Under the pieces are notes generated by a model. It saw only the letters and a program-made list of their open reading frames with translations, made no database searches and had not been told where the DNA came from. Below, piece by piece: positions 1-8,399 of a stretch of DNA of 49,237 nucleotides. The stretch covers positions 1 through 49,237 of the forward strand of contig JBCDJG010000035.1 in the NCBI GenBank assembly GCA_038748065.1, read 5' to 3'. The stretch's first letter is position 1; the number at the start of each line of letters is the position of its first letter. The DNA comes from JBCDJG01 sp038748065. GTDB lineage: Bacteria > Pseudomonadota > Gammaproteobacteria > Pseudomonadales > Halieaceae. A program made the translations under genes and the position numbers.

Positions 1-135
1 CCAATGGAACCTTGAAGAAACACAGGAGTAAAGTAGCAGCGTAAACCGCTTCGCTGCTGCTCTGGTGTGAAAACACCGGCTCAGCAAAAGCGGACAATTC
101 ATTTGCTATAAAAACCGGACAGTTCTACTTGCTAA
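1..135. other. Non-coding edge with hairpins and a direct repeat, possible IS end
   Basis: No gene is visible in the first 105 bases. Two stem-loops are seen: 35-58 (arms AGCAGCG/CGCTGCT) and 64-77 (GGTGT, GAAA loop, ACACC). An imperfect direct repeat follows: CGGACAATTCATTTGCTA at 91-108 and CGGACAGTTCTACTTGCTA at 116-134. Closely spaced repeated terminal motifs are known from IS21-family ends, so this may be the end of an insertion sequence lying to the left of the window. No transposase is in view, so the identification is tentative. Confidence 0.35.
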
Positions 136-1317
136 CAACAGATTGGCCGTCGCTGTATTTAGCGCCACAAACGCTTCCACGCGCAGCGCGGCATTGTTTC
201 GCACAGCCTGGTAGAACAGGTTGTAGTCCATCATGTGGTAGTCGCGCGTTTCCGGGTCGCTGCCTTTGGCGAATAAGGTGTCTTCCTGCGGCTCAATGAA
301 GAGTAAGCCATCGCGGCACTGCGCCCAGGTCCACTGCTCCAGCACGTCTGGCAGGGCATCGAAGGTCACCCCGGCGGGCGTGTCGAAAAGGGTGTTAAGT
401 ACAGAGCCGCCAGCAGACAGGTACAGTGCTCCAGGATGTTGGCTGGCATCGGCGTACCTTTCATCCACCTGCCAGGTCAAAGGGTTGGTGCAGAGTATGT
501 CCTTATCAGCAACCACCTCCTGTCCCTCGGGATACCAGTGGGGAATGATGCTCCGGCCTTCGCCGCCTTCACCATAGGTTGACCAGTGCACCACGCAGCC
601 AGTTTGTGCTGCACTTGTGCAGGGCGGTATGGACGGCAAGTTCCGTTCGAAGGTATCCATCGGCACCCAGTAACCCACGAGGTAAGCCGCGACCAGGCGG
701 TCCGCAATCTCTTGGCCTTCGATACGCTCGGCCAGCAACCTAAGCGCATGGTAGGTGCCCTGACTATGGCTGGCGATGATGAAGGGCCGATTGACACTAC
801 GCTCAGCAAGAAACACGTCAAAGGCTGCTTCTACATCTCGATAAGCCAGGGCCAGCGCGCGTTCGCCGCCCTGCCCTTCGTCGTCGATAAAGCTCCACAG
901 TGTCGCCTGGCGGTAGTGCGGCGCATACACATCACAGCAGGCATTAAAAGCGCTGGCCTGAGACGCCAACATGGCGTTAATCATTTCCCAGTTGCGAGTG
1001 TCGGTAAACAAGGGCGCGTTCCATTGTTCGCCGTTCAGCAGTGACGTGGGGTGTATATAGAACACATCCGCAGGGGCCAGCGCTGGTGCAGATTCTCCCG
1101 AGGGAAGCAGGCGAGCGGGGCTGGCTTTTCCGGGAAGTGCGGCCCAGAAGCGGTCCTGATGATAGTCTGGCGCAGCCGGCGCCACCGTTTGCTCAAAGGG
1201 TAAGGCCGGCCGCAGATGGTACTCGAGCAGGTCCTCGCCCCAAATCGCCAGGGCGGCCCAGAGTGTCGCCGGTAGCGCAAGAAGCACGGTCAGCAGTGTG
1301 AGAAAAACCTTCTTCAC
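106..1317 (-). CDS. DUF3089 alpha/beta-hydrolase-like protein
   Basis: A 403-residue protein of the DUF3089 family, predicted serine hydrolases of unknown substrate. An N-terminal hydrophobic segment (about residues 3-27) looks like a signal peptide or anchor, so the enzyme probably acts outside the cytoplasm. The nucleophile-elbow motif S-H-S-Q-G lies in 'IIASHSQGTYHAL', with the serine as expected nucleophile. The usual family C-terminal segment (YNLFYQAVRNNAALRVEAF) is present. The last dozen codons and the stop overlap the direct repeat at 91-134, so the original C-terminus may have been replaced by an inserted element. The gene stands alone, transcribed leftward. Family assignment is firm; substrate unknown. 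Confidence 0.8.
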   Translation of the reverse strand: MKKVFLTLLTVLLALPATLWAALAIWGEDLLEYHLRPALPFEQTVAPAAPDYHQDRFWAALPGKASPARLLPSGESAPALAPADVFYIHPTSLLNGEQWNAPLFTDTRNWEMINAMLASQASAFNACCDVYAPHYRQATLWSFIDDEGQGGERALALAYRDVEAAFDVFLAERSVNRPFIIASHSQGTYHALRLLAERIEGQEIADRLVAAYLVGYWVPMDTFERNLPSIPPCTSAAQTGCVVHWSTYGEGGEGRSIIPHWYPEGQEVVADKDILCTNPLTWQVDERYADASQHPGALYLSAGGSVLNTLFDTPAGVTFDALPDVLEQWTWAQCRDGLLFIEPQEDTLFAKGSDPETRDYHMMDYNLFYQAVRNNAALRVEAFVALNTATANLLLASRTVRFL

Positions 1318-1486
1318 AGATTCATACTTGTGTCATCGGAGTGTCACGAGGTTGTGCAACAAGGATTTGAAGCTAGCAGGAATTTTTGCTGGGTGTCACC
1401 TTCTGGGGGAATTCGGCATAGGCGTCAGTAGAACGCTGGGGTGGGGGCTGCCAGTCGGTGAACTGAAGGGGTATTGGCGTGCCGGC

Positions 1487-2470
1487 CTATTGGTTGACGT
1501 CGACGACCAAGCGGCCCTTGATCTTGCCGGCCAGCACGTCGGGCGCGACTCCGACCGCCTCGCTCAGGCTGATATCGCTGGCCACGGCCTCCAGCACGCT
1601 GGCATTGAGGTCACGGGCCAGGCGTTCCCACGCCCGCTCGCGCACGGCCATGGGCGCCATCACGCTGTCGATCCCATAGAGGCTGACACCGCGCAGAATA
1701 AAGGGCATCACGGTCGCTGGGAACTTGGGGCTCTCCGCCAGGCCGCAGGCAGCGACCGCGCCGCCGTAGCGAGTTTGTGCGCAGGCGTTCGCGAGCGTGT
1801 TGCCGCCTGCAGCATCGATGACTCCAGCCCAGCGTTCCCGCTGCAGCGGTTTCCCCGCTTCAGAAAACTCCGCACGATCCATAACCTCACTAGCACCCAA
1901 GCTTGTCAGATACTCAGTTTCGTTTAATTTGCCTGTGGAGGCCGCCACCGCAAAGCCCGCCTTCGCCAGCAAAGCAATCGCGATACTGCCAACGCCGCCG
2001 CTGGCACCGGTCACCAGTATTTGGCCATCTCCAGGCTGTATACCGTGATCTACGAGTGCATCCACGCACAGGCTCGACGTGTAACCGGCGGTGCCAATAA
2101 TCATGGCCTGACGTGTATCGAAGGCTCCCGGCAGCGCAACCAGCCATTCGCCTTTCAGCCGTGCATACTGCGCCAGCCCTCCCCAGTGTCCTTCGCCCAC
2201 GCCCCAGCCATTGAGCACAACCTTGTCGCCACGCTGCCAACGGGGGTGATCGCTCTCCTCCACCGTACCGGCCAGATCAATACCCGGCACCATGGGAAAC
2301 TGACGCACCACCGGCGAAGCACCGCTTATCGCCAGGCAGTCCTTGTAATTGAGAGTGGAGTAATCGACGCGAACGAGAACGTCGCCCTCGGGCAGTGCAT
2401 CGGGCGAAAGGGATGCTACGGAGACGTTCTGGATGTCGTCGTTCTTGTCAATTACGAGGGCATTGAACAT
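1487..2470 (-). CDS. acuI: AcuI/YhdH-type acrylyl-CoA reductase-like oxidoreductase
   Basis: A 327-residue zinc-free MDR-superfamily reductase. The start MFNALVIDKNDD fits the family; an upstream in-frame extension overlaps the preceding gene and looks artificial. The N-terminal GroES-like half carries 'STLNYKDCLA', typical of YhdH/AcuI quinone-oxidoreductase-like proteins. The NADPH site is 'VTGASGGVGSIA' near the middle. Characterised AcuI proteins reduce acryloyl-CoA to propionyl-CoA with NADPH, detoxifying acrylate made from DMSP or 3-hydroxypropionate. It is the last gene of a leftward run, 26 bp after the acyl-CoA dehydrogenase at 2497-4302, consistent with a role on short unsaturated CoA esters. 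The symbol is by family resemblance; yhdH is the alternative. Confidence 0.8.
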   Translation of the reverse strand: MFNALVIDKNDDIQNVSVASLSPDALPEGDVLVRVDYSTLNYKDCLAISGASPVVRQFPMVPGIDLAGTVEESDHPRWQRGDKVVLNGWGVGEGHWGGLAQYARLKGEWLVALPGAFDTRQAMIIGTAGYTSSLCVDALVDHGIQPGDGQILVTGASGGVGSIAIALLAKAGFAVAASTGKLNETEYLTSLGASEVMDRAEFSEAGKPLQRERWAGVIDAAGGNTLANACAQTRYGGAVAACGLAESPKFPATVMPFILRGVSLYGIDSVMAPMAVRERAWERLARDLNASVLEAVASDISLSEAVGVAPDVLAGKIKGRLVVDVNQ

Positions 2471-2496
2471 AGTCGCGCGGTCCTTATTAGCCTGAT

Positions 2497-4302
2497 CTAG
2501 AACCAGCTGTCCTGCATCGTCAGGCAGGTATCGTCGACATCGGCGAGCAGCTTGGCCCAAACTTCGGTCTCGGGCAATTCGTAACGGAAGAAATACCGCA
2601 TGGCCTGTAGCTTGCCGCGGTAGAAGTCGGCCTCACTCTCGTGCGGGTGCTCAGCCAGCTTCTCCGCGGCGACCGTACCCTGCCACAGCCACATCCAGGC
2701 AATGACCACGTGGCCGAACAAATCGAGGTACTTTACTGAGTTCGCCAACGCCAGGTCGATATCTTCTTTCATCATGGCAGCCAACAAGGTTTCCGTCGTC
2801 GCCTTTAAACTGCCGATAGAATCCGTTAGCTGGTCCGCAAAGGGAGCAAGTTGCGGGAAGTCGCGTGCGGTCACAATGGCTTTTTCCATCGCCGCCAGGC
2901 AGGCCTGATACCCGGCCAGGTTATGCTGGGGTACCTTCCGGGCAAGCAAATCGAGAGATTGAATGCCCGTCGTTCCCTCGTGGATGGGGTTCAGGCGGTT
3001 ATCCCGATACATCATCTCAACCGGGTGCTCGTTCACATAGCCAGAGCCACCGAGTACCTGTATCGCCAGGCTGTTGGCCTTCGGGCCCCACTCTGAGGGC
3101 CAGGTCTTAATGATTGGCGTGAGGAAGTCGAGCAGCTCGTGCGCCTTGGCACGCTCTTCCTCTGTCGCGGCGGTGTGCTCGTCTTCCGACAGCTGCGTGC
3201 CGAACAGGCACAGCGCATAGGCGCCCTCCGCATAGGCCTTTTGTGCAAGCAGCATGCGTTTAACGTCCGCGTGTTCAGCGATGTTTACCGGCGGCGCCAG
3301 CGGGTCCTTGTTGGAGGGCAGCCGGCCCTGAGGTCGATTGCGGGCGTAGTCGAGGGAATACTGATAACCCGCCAGCGCCATAATGGCCGCGCCGCTGCCC
3401 ACCATAATGCGCGCCTCATTCATCATGTGGAACATGTACATCAGGCCCTTGTTCTCTTCGCCAACCAGGTAGCCCACCGCGCCACCGTTTTCGCCAAAGT
3501 TCAGTGCGGTCGAGGTTTGGCCGCGGCCGCCCATTTTGTGGAAGAGACCTGCCAGCCACACGTCGTTGCGCTCGCCAAGGCTGCCGTCTTCGTTCACCAA
3601 AAACTTCGGCACGATAAACAGGGAAATGCCCTTTACGCCTTTCGGTGCGCCCTTAACGCGCGCCAGAACCAGGTGCACGATGTTTTCATTCAGTTCATGG
3701 TCGCCGCCGGAAATCCAGATCTTGTTGCCAGTGACCCGGTAGCTCCCGTCTGCCTGTTGTTCAGCCGAGGTGGTGAGGTCTGCCAGGCTGGAGCCCGCGC
3801 CGGGCTCGCTCATCGCCATGGTGCCGGCAAAGCGGCCATTCAGCTGCGGCTCCACCCAGGTTTTCTTCTGCTCTTCGGTGCCGTGGGCACGGATAAGGTT
3901 CACATTGGCATTGGTCAGACCGATGTAGCCCATGGTGGTGCTTGCCGCGGCATTTAGATAAGCGCCACAGGCGGCGGCGGCTGCCCCGGGCAACTGCATG
4001 CCGCCCATCTCGTAATCCGCGCCCGGGAAAGCCAGGCCCGACTCAATCACAGCATCCAGGGCGACTTTAATCTCGGGGATCATATCGACGGTTTTGCCAT
4101 TGAAGGTTGGCTGGTTTGTATCCACCTTCTGGCGGATGGGCAGGAAGTACTTTTCAGCGACTGCCTGGGCAGTGTCGAGCGCTGCATCGATGGTTTCGCG
4201 ATTGTGGTCGGCATAGCGCTCGCGGCTGGCCATGGCCTCCGTATCCAGCAGCTCGTAAAGCATGAATTCAAGATCGCGGCGGCTTAACAGGGGGGCTGGC
4301 AT
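2497..4302 (-). CDS. Large acyl-CoA dehydrogenase (about 600 aa, DmdC-like family)
   Basis: A 601-residue FAD-dependent acyl-CoA dehydrogenase with the extra C-terminal domain (PF12806 type) found in the FadE5/DmdC branch; ordinary enzymes are about 390 residues. Visible motifs are 'MAMSEPGAGSSLADL' and 'KIWISGGDHEL' (FAD/substrate region) and 'IHEGTTGIQSLDLLARK', whose glutamate sits where the catalytic base is in this group. It oxidises an acyl-CoA to the 2-enoyl-CoA and passes electrons to ETF. It lies between a PaaI thioesterase (48 bp upstream) and an AcuI-like reductase (26 bp downstream). True DmdC uses methylmercaptopropionyl-CoA, but many relatives are fatty acyl-CoA enzymes, so the substrate is open. 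Confidence 0.88.
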   Translation of the reverse strand: MPAPLLSRRDLEFMLYELLDTEAMASRERYADHNRETIDAALDTAQAVAEKYFLPIRQKVDTNQPTFNGKTVDMIPEIKVALDAVIESGLAFPGADYEMGGMQLPGAAAAACGAYLNAAASTTMGYIGLTNANVNLIRAHGTEEQKKTWVEPQLNGRFAGTMAMSEPGAGSSLADLTTSAEQQADGSYRVTGNKIWISGGDHELNENIVHLVLARVKGAPKGVKGISLFIVPKFLVNEDGSLGERNDVWLAGLFHKMGGRGQTSTALNFGENGGAVGYLVGEENKGLMYMFHMMNEARIMVGSGAAIMALAGYQYSLDYARNRPQGRLPSNKDPLAPPVNIAEHADVKRMLLAQKAYAEGAYALCLFGTQLSEDEHTAATEEERAKAHELLDFLTPIIKTWPSEWGPKANSLAIQVLGGSGYVNEHPVEMMYRDNRLNPIHEGTTGIQSLDLLARKVPQHNLAGYQACLAAMEKAIVTARDFPQLAPFADQLTDSIGSLKATTETLLAAMMKEDIDLALANSVKYLDLFGHVVIAWMWLWQGTVAAEKLAEHPHESEADFYRGKLQAMRYFFRYELPETEVWAKLLADVDDTCLTMQDSWF

Positions 4303-4350
4303 GATGGGTCCTCTTTCTCGATAGCACGTCTATCGTTATCAGGTCTGTCG

Positions 4351-5031
4351 CTAACTTGCGTCGGGTCCGTCAAAGTTGTGCTTCTTGTGTTCTGCGCCAA
4401 GGATGAAAAGGCCCTCGGCGCTGGCCGTTACTTCGCCGTTTACCCGCATCTCACCGCGGCTCAGCTGCTTTCGGCCTTCATTCAGCTCGTTCACTGCCCA
4501 TAGCTCCACGGGCGTATTCAGCGGCGTCTTTCGATGGTACTTGATCGTGAGCGACCCGGTAAATCCGGCGCTGCCCACTACCACGTTTGCCATGGACAGC
4601 AGTTCGTCAAAGACCGCAGCAATAATGCCGCCGTGGACGCTTTCCGGTGGGCCTGCATAAATCGGGGTAAAGAGCGCCTCGCCCCGCACTGCGCCCTCCT
4701 CCTGCCACATTCGCAGTGGCGGGGCGATCGGGTTGTGCTTGCCGGAGACTGGGCTGTAGGGCATCACCGCCGTCAAGTCCTCAAGGTTCCAATCTAGCGG
4801 CGCCCGCTCGCCCGCGCGGGTCAATACCGACCAGCCCTCTCCCTCGCGCAGCCAGGGTGTCATCGCCGTCATGGCCGCGCGGATATGGCCAGTGGCTTCC
4901 TCAAGCACGTCGTCCGGCGCATCCGAGCAGCGCAGGTGGTACATCAGGTCGGCAGCTTCCCGGCTGATCGTATCCTGCAGTGATGCTGGCTGTCCCGCCT
5001 CTTCTTGCTGCTCGGTTTCCGCATCACTCAT
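4351..5031 (-). CDS. PaaI-type hotdog-fold thioesterase
   Basis: A 226-residue protein with the PaaI/YbgC hotdog core in its second half. The segment 'SVHGGIIAAVFDELLSMAN' is the typical HGG...D/E active-site helix, followed by the strand 'TGSLTIKYHRKTPL'. Such enzymes hydrolyse acyl-CoA thioesters, often to rescue CoA from dead-end intermediates. The N-terminal ~80 residues are family-specific. Its start overlaps the stop of the GST-like gene by 4 bp (ATGA arrangement), so the two are probably translationally coupled. The downstream acyl-CoA dehydrogenase fits a CoA-ester function. Substrate unknown. Confidence 0.82.
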   Translation of the reverse strand: MSDAETEQQEEAGQPASLQDTISREAADLMYHLRCSDAPDDVLEEATGHIRAAMTAMTPWLREGEGWSVLTRAGERAPLDWNLEDLTAVMPYSPVSGKHNPIAPPLRMWQEEGAVRGEALFTPIYAGPPESVHGGIIAAVFDELLSMANVVVGSAGFTGSLTIKYHRKTPLNTPVELWAVNELNEGRKQLSRGEMRVNGEVTASAEGLFILGAEHKKHNFDGPDAS

Positions 5032-5780
5032 GCCGCGTAGCTCTCTTCCAGGTAGTCCAGTATCTGCTCAGACTCGAACAGGCCGCGGCCGGTGTTAGGG
5101 TCGTAGAGATAGGGGATGGAGACCCTGCCCTCATCAGCCTGCAGCCTGCGACGGTTTTCCAAATCACTCTCCACCTCGATCTTGAGCGCATCCCTGAGCG
5201 GTGGCAGTAGCCACTCGCCAGGCTTGCTGCGGCCGCAGTTGCGCACAATATAGGGTATCTCCATCTCACAGAGCTTCTCGCGCACGGCGCGCGCGTAGGG
5301 ACTGGATTCAAAGCTGTACAGTTCCAGCAGCTCGCCGGGCTCGCGTCCGCCGCGCAACTGCATGCCCCGCCCCATGCGTACCGCACTGGCGGTCATGGAG
5401 CCCAAGGTCTGCAGGCCACCGGCTCGCCATTTGAGCGGCACCGTACCGCCCCCATAGGTGGCGAAGAGATAGGCCACAATATCGAGCGATTCGTACATCT
5501 CGGTGCCGGTGTTCGAATCCACAAGGTAAGGGAACTGCGCCGTACCGCCGCGCGCTTCCAACTCCGGCCGGAAGCGCGTGCCCTTCTTCGGGCAGGGGTA
5601 GATGATGACGTCAAGATCAAGCTCTGTCAGCGCCTCACGCACCAGGCGGCAGTAGGGGCAATTCTCGATGTCATAAAGCTCAAGCAGCTGCGCCGGTTTC
5701 TGCAACTGCGGCCGTGCGCTGATGCCGCTGGTGCCTCTGACGAGGGTCGATACGAAGGATGTTGCGAGATTTACTGCCAT
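5028..5780 (-). CDS. Tandem glutaredoxin/GST-N domain protein
   Basis: A 250-residue soluble protein made of two thioredoxin-fold (GST N-terminal/glutaredoxin-like) domains. The first (about residues 30-115) carries a CPYC redox motif at 41-44. The second (about 148-245) has the same frame with S-P-Y-A, so its cysteines are lost. Both contain the cis-proline region (AQFPYLVD and VSIPYLYD) and end in an 'ESLDIVAYL/ESEQILDYL' helix that usually binds glutathione. It begins 3 bp after gltX ends and overlaps the thioesterase gene. A thiol-disulfide or glutathione-linked role is likely; the substrate is unknown. Confidence 0.78.
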   Translation of the reverse strand: MAVNLATSFVSTLVRGTSGISARPQLQKPAQLLELYDIENCPYCRLVREALTELDLDVIIYPCPKKGTRFRPELEARGGTAQFPYLVDSNTGTEMYESLDIVAYLFATYGGGTVPLKWRAGGLQTLGSMTASAVRMGRGMQLRGGREPGELLELYSFESSPYARAVREKLCEMEIPYIVRNCGRSKPGEWLLPPLRDALKIEVESDLENRRRLQADEGRVSIPYLYDPNTGRGLFESEQILDYLEESYAA

Positions 5781-5783
5781 GGC

Positions 5784-7274
5784 TTAGCCCTCTTCCAATG
5801 TCTGGAACTCTTTTTCCAGACGCTTCATTGCTTTTTTGGATACGCCACCCAGCACGCCGATCGCATGACGGATGCGAGCACGGCTCAGGTCCGGGCCCAG
5901 CAGATCCATAGAATCCACCACCGAGAAGGAGGCACTGGAGCCAGCGATTGCCACGAATAGCGGCGCCAGAAAATCTTTGATCTTTACATCCAGGCTGTCA
6001 GCCAGGGTCTTCATGGCGTCCCAAACGCTGTCGCGATCCCAGTGCCGCAGGGCTTCCAAGCGCCATAGGGCGAACTGCATATGGCGCACCATGTCCTCGC
6101 GTTCAGCTTTCACCGCCTCGAAGCTGGCCTCGCTGATCGGCAGCGTGCCAGACACCAAAAAAGACGCCAGCGGCGCGAAATCGCTCAGCGTCTCCATGCG
6201 CTTTTGCGCATGCGGCAGCACCGCCTGAAGTGTCTCGGCGTTATAGGCCCAGTCAACCAGTCGCTCGGCCAGTTCGGCCTCGCTCAGGTCCTCGCGAATA
6301 TAGAGGCCGTTAAGCCAGCTCAGCTTTTCTACATCAAAAATCGGCCCGCCCAGCGAGACGCGCTGTATATCGAACTGCGCTAGCATCTCCCCCAGCGAGA
6401 ACTTTTCCCGCTCATCCGGCATCGACCACCCCATGCGGCCCAGATAATTAAGTAAGGCCTCCGGCAAAAAACCCATGCGCTGGTAGTAGAGGATGCTGGT
6501 GGGGTTCTTGCGCTTACTGAGCTTGGATTTATCCGGGTTGCGCAGCAGCGGCAGGTGGCAGAGCACAGGCATGTCCCAGCCAAAGTACTCGTAGAGCAGC
6601 TTGTGCTTGGGCGCAGAGTTTATCCACTCCTCTCCGCGCAGCACGTGGGTGATTCCCATCAGGTGATCATCCACCACATTCGCCAGGTGATAGGTAGGCA
6701 TGCCGTCAGATTTCAGCAATACCTGGGCGTCAACCATGCTCCAATCAAGTTCAATACTGCCGCGCAGGAGATCATCGACAGCGCAAACACCCTCCTCTTC
6801 TGGCACCATCATGCGGATCACAAAGGGCTCACCGGCGGCCTGCCGTTTGCTCACTTCGTCGGGGGGTAGCTGCAGGTCAGAGGGCTTCAGCGCGGTGGCA
6901 TTGCCGGCGGCACGGCGCGTTTCGCGCAGCTCATTCAGTTCAGCCGCAGTCCGGTAACAGAGGAAGGCTTTACCCTCATCCACAAGCTGTTGCGCATATT
7001 GGCCGTACAGGTCCATGCGCTCGCTTTGCCGGTAGGGGCCGAACTCGCCACCGACATCCGGGCCTTCATCCCAGTCCAGACCCAGCCAGCGCAGGGAATC
7101 GAGGATGGCTTGCTCAGACTCTGGCGTACTGCGCGCCTGATCGGTGTCCTCAATACGCAGCAAAAACTGTCCGCCGTGAGCGCGTGCGAAGCAGAGGTTG
7201 AACAGGGCAATGTAGGCCGTGCCGACATGGGGGTCACCGGTCGGTGATGGCGCGACGCGGGTGCGTACGGTCAT
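5784..7274 (-). CDS. gltX: Glutamyl-tRNA synthetase
   Basis: A 496-residue class I aminoacyl-tRNA synthetase charging tRNA-Glu with glutamate in the cytoplasm. The nucleotide-binding HIGH-like motif is HVGT at residues 16-19 (after APSPTGDP), and the KMSKS-like motif is in 'DKSKLSKRKNP' near residue 250. Length and the C-terminal anticodon-binding half match bacterial GltX. The cysteine-based zinc site of some GluRS enzymes is not obvious near 'FLCYRTAAEL'. A TATAAT hexamer lies about 32 bp upstream of the start. It heads a leftward run of five genes with very small gaps, so the downstream CoA-metabolism genes may share its promoter. Confidence 0.97.
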   Translation of the reverse strand: MTVRTRVAPSPTGDPHVGTAYIALFNLCFARAHGGQFLLRIEDTDQARSTPESEQAILDSLRWLGLDWDEGPDVGGEFGPYRQSERMDLYGQYAQQLVDEGKAFLCYRTAAELNELRETRRAAGNATALKPSDLQLPPDEVSKRQAAGEPFVIRMMVPEEEGVCAVDDLLRGSIELDWSMVDAQVLLKSDGMPTYHLANVVDDHLMGITHVLRGEEWINSAPKHKLLYEYFGWDMPVLCHLPLLRNPDKSKLSKRKNPTSILYYQRMGFLPEALLNYLGRMGWSMPDEREKFSLGEMLAQFDIQRVSLGGPIFDVEKLSWLNGLYIREDLSEAELAERLVDWAYNAETLQAVLPHAQKRMETLSDFAPLASFLVSGTLPISEASFEAVKAEREDMVRHMQFALWRLEALRHWDRDSVWDAMKTLADSLDVKIKDFLAPLFVAIAGSSASFSVVDSMDLLGPDLSRARIRHAIGVLGGVSKKAMKRLEKEFQTLEEG

Positions 7275-7306
7275 TGAGGGATTTCCGCTGTTTTCGGGGA
7301 GCGGCG

Positions 7307-7312
7307 ATTATA
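7307..7312 (-). promoter_or_regulatory. Candidate -10 element of the gltX operon
   Basis: A perfect TATAAT on the minus strand, 32 bases before the gltX start. No convincing -35 hexamer is seen 16-18 bases upstream, so this is a partial promoter match only. Confidence 0.4.
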
Positions 7313-7369
7313 GGTTATTTGGAGGTTTACTGGACCCCCGCCTGCTCGGGCTTGGCATCAAGGGCGAAG

Positions 7370-7397
7370 CATTGTTATCGAGACATTGTTATCGAGA
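7370..7397. repeat. Tandem duplication of a 14-bp unit at the end of the AraC gene
   Basis: CATTGTTATCGAGA occurs twice back to back (7370-7383 and 7384-7397). The second copy contains the stop codon and last codons of the AraC-family gene at 7389-8399, so the duplication lies at and just beyond the 3' end and does not alter the protein. Confidence 0.75.
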
Positions 7398-8399
7398 CTT
7401 ACGGTATTCCGTGGGAGAGCAACCGCGCCAGGCTTTGAAGGCATTGGAAAAGGAGGCCTGATCGGAATAGCCCAGCAGCAATGCTATTTCCGTCACGGCC
7501 AGCCTCCCGTCGCCCAGGTAGCGCAGCGAGAGTTCCTCTCGCAGGCCCAGCAGTAGCTCCTTGAAGCTGGTGTCGCGTTCGTTCAAACGGCGCTGCAGCG
7601 TTCGCCGGGAAATGCTCATCTGCTCGGCCAAAATGTCGATGGTCAATTCACCGCCGGGTAGCGCACGGCGCATGGTGTCACGGGTATCTCGCAAAAAAAT
7701 GTCAGCCTGGTCCGGCTCCTCAAACAAGGACTCCGGCAGCGCCTTAAAGTCCGGGCTCAGCTCATAGTCGAGATCTATCAGGGGAAGATGTACGGCTTCC
7801 CGGTCAAAATAGAGGCACGATACAGGCTGCTCAAAGCGCAGCTCGCGGCCAAACACCGATTCCAGCGAGCGGCAATCAGCGGGCCTTGCATAGCTGAACT
7901 CGGCAGCGCGCACCGGCACAGGTAAAGCGCATATGGCTCCCACGATCATCGCCGCCGCCGACAACATAGCGTCCACCAGGCAGCGCCAACTGGTATCCAC
8001 CCAATCCTCGGGGTGCCATTCCAACCGGATATAGTCCCCTTTCGGCCTGATCAGCACACGCCCCACGTCGCCATGCAGTTTGATCGTGCTGGGGATAACA
8101 TTCAGATACTCCTTCAGCGTGCGACAGATCGTCGACATGTAAAGGTGCAGGTTCATTCCCGTAAAGAATGTGATGTGACCTACGGCGAGGCCGAGGCCCG
8201 GATCGCCCGTGCGCGCTTCGGCCAAATCAAATACCCGGCGGTAGTCTTCAACCGGGATGCGCTCGCCGACGAGCTGGAGTAGATCGGGGTTGATAGCGGC
8301 ATCCAGCGCCAGCTGCCGGGAGTCAACGCTCTTGGCTGCGGCCGCCTGTAATACGGCATTAATGCCCGCAACATAAACTGTTGGAAGTGCGTCGCTCAA
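7389..8399 (-). CDS. AraC-family regulator (OruR-like architecture)
   Basis: A 336-residue regulator with an N-terminal arabinose-binding-like ligand domain (about residues 20-210) and a C-terminal AraC double helix-turn-helix (about 235-335; 'LAEQMSISRRTLQRRL' and 'IALLLGYSDQASFSNAFKAWRGCSPTEYR'). Relatives control amino-acid and lipid catabolic operons. Its start overlaps the stop of the carboxyltransferase gene by 4 bp, so it is the last gene of the branched-chain acyl-CoA operon and may autoregulate it. Substrate and operator sites cannot be read from sequence. Confidence 0.9.
   Translation of the reverse strand: MSDALPTVYVAGINAVLQAAAAKSVDSRQLALDAAINPDLLQLVGERIPVEDYRRVFDLAEARTGDPGLGLAVGHITFFTGMNLHLYMSTICRTLKEYLNVIPSTIKLHGDVGRVLIRPKGDYIRLEWHPEDWVDTSWRCLVDAMLSAAAMIVGAICALPVPVRAAEFSYARPADCRSLESVFGRELRFEQPVSCLYFDREAVHLPLIDLDYELSPDFKALPESLFEEPDQADIFLRDTRDTMRRALPGGELTIDILAEQMSISRRTLQRRLNERDTSFKELLLGLREELSLRYLGDGRLAVTEIALLLGYSDQASFSNAFKAWRGCSPTEYRKSR

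Noticed and set aside
3139..3957. Plus-strand open frame (272 codons) inside the acyl-CoA dehydrogenase gene
   Set aside because: Antisense shadow of a clear conserved enzyme; no domain recognised.
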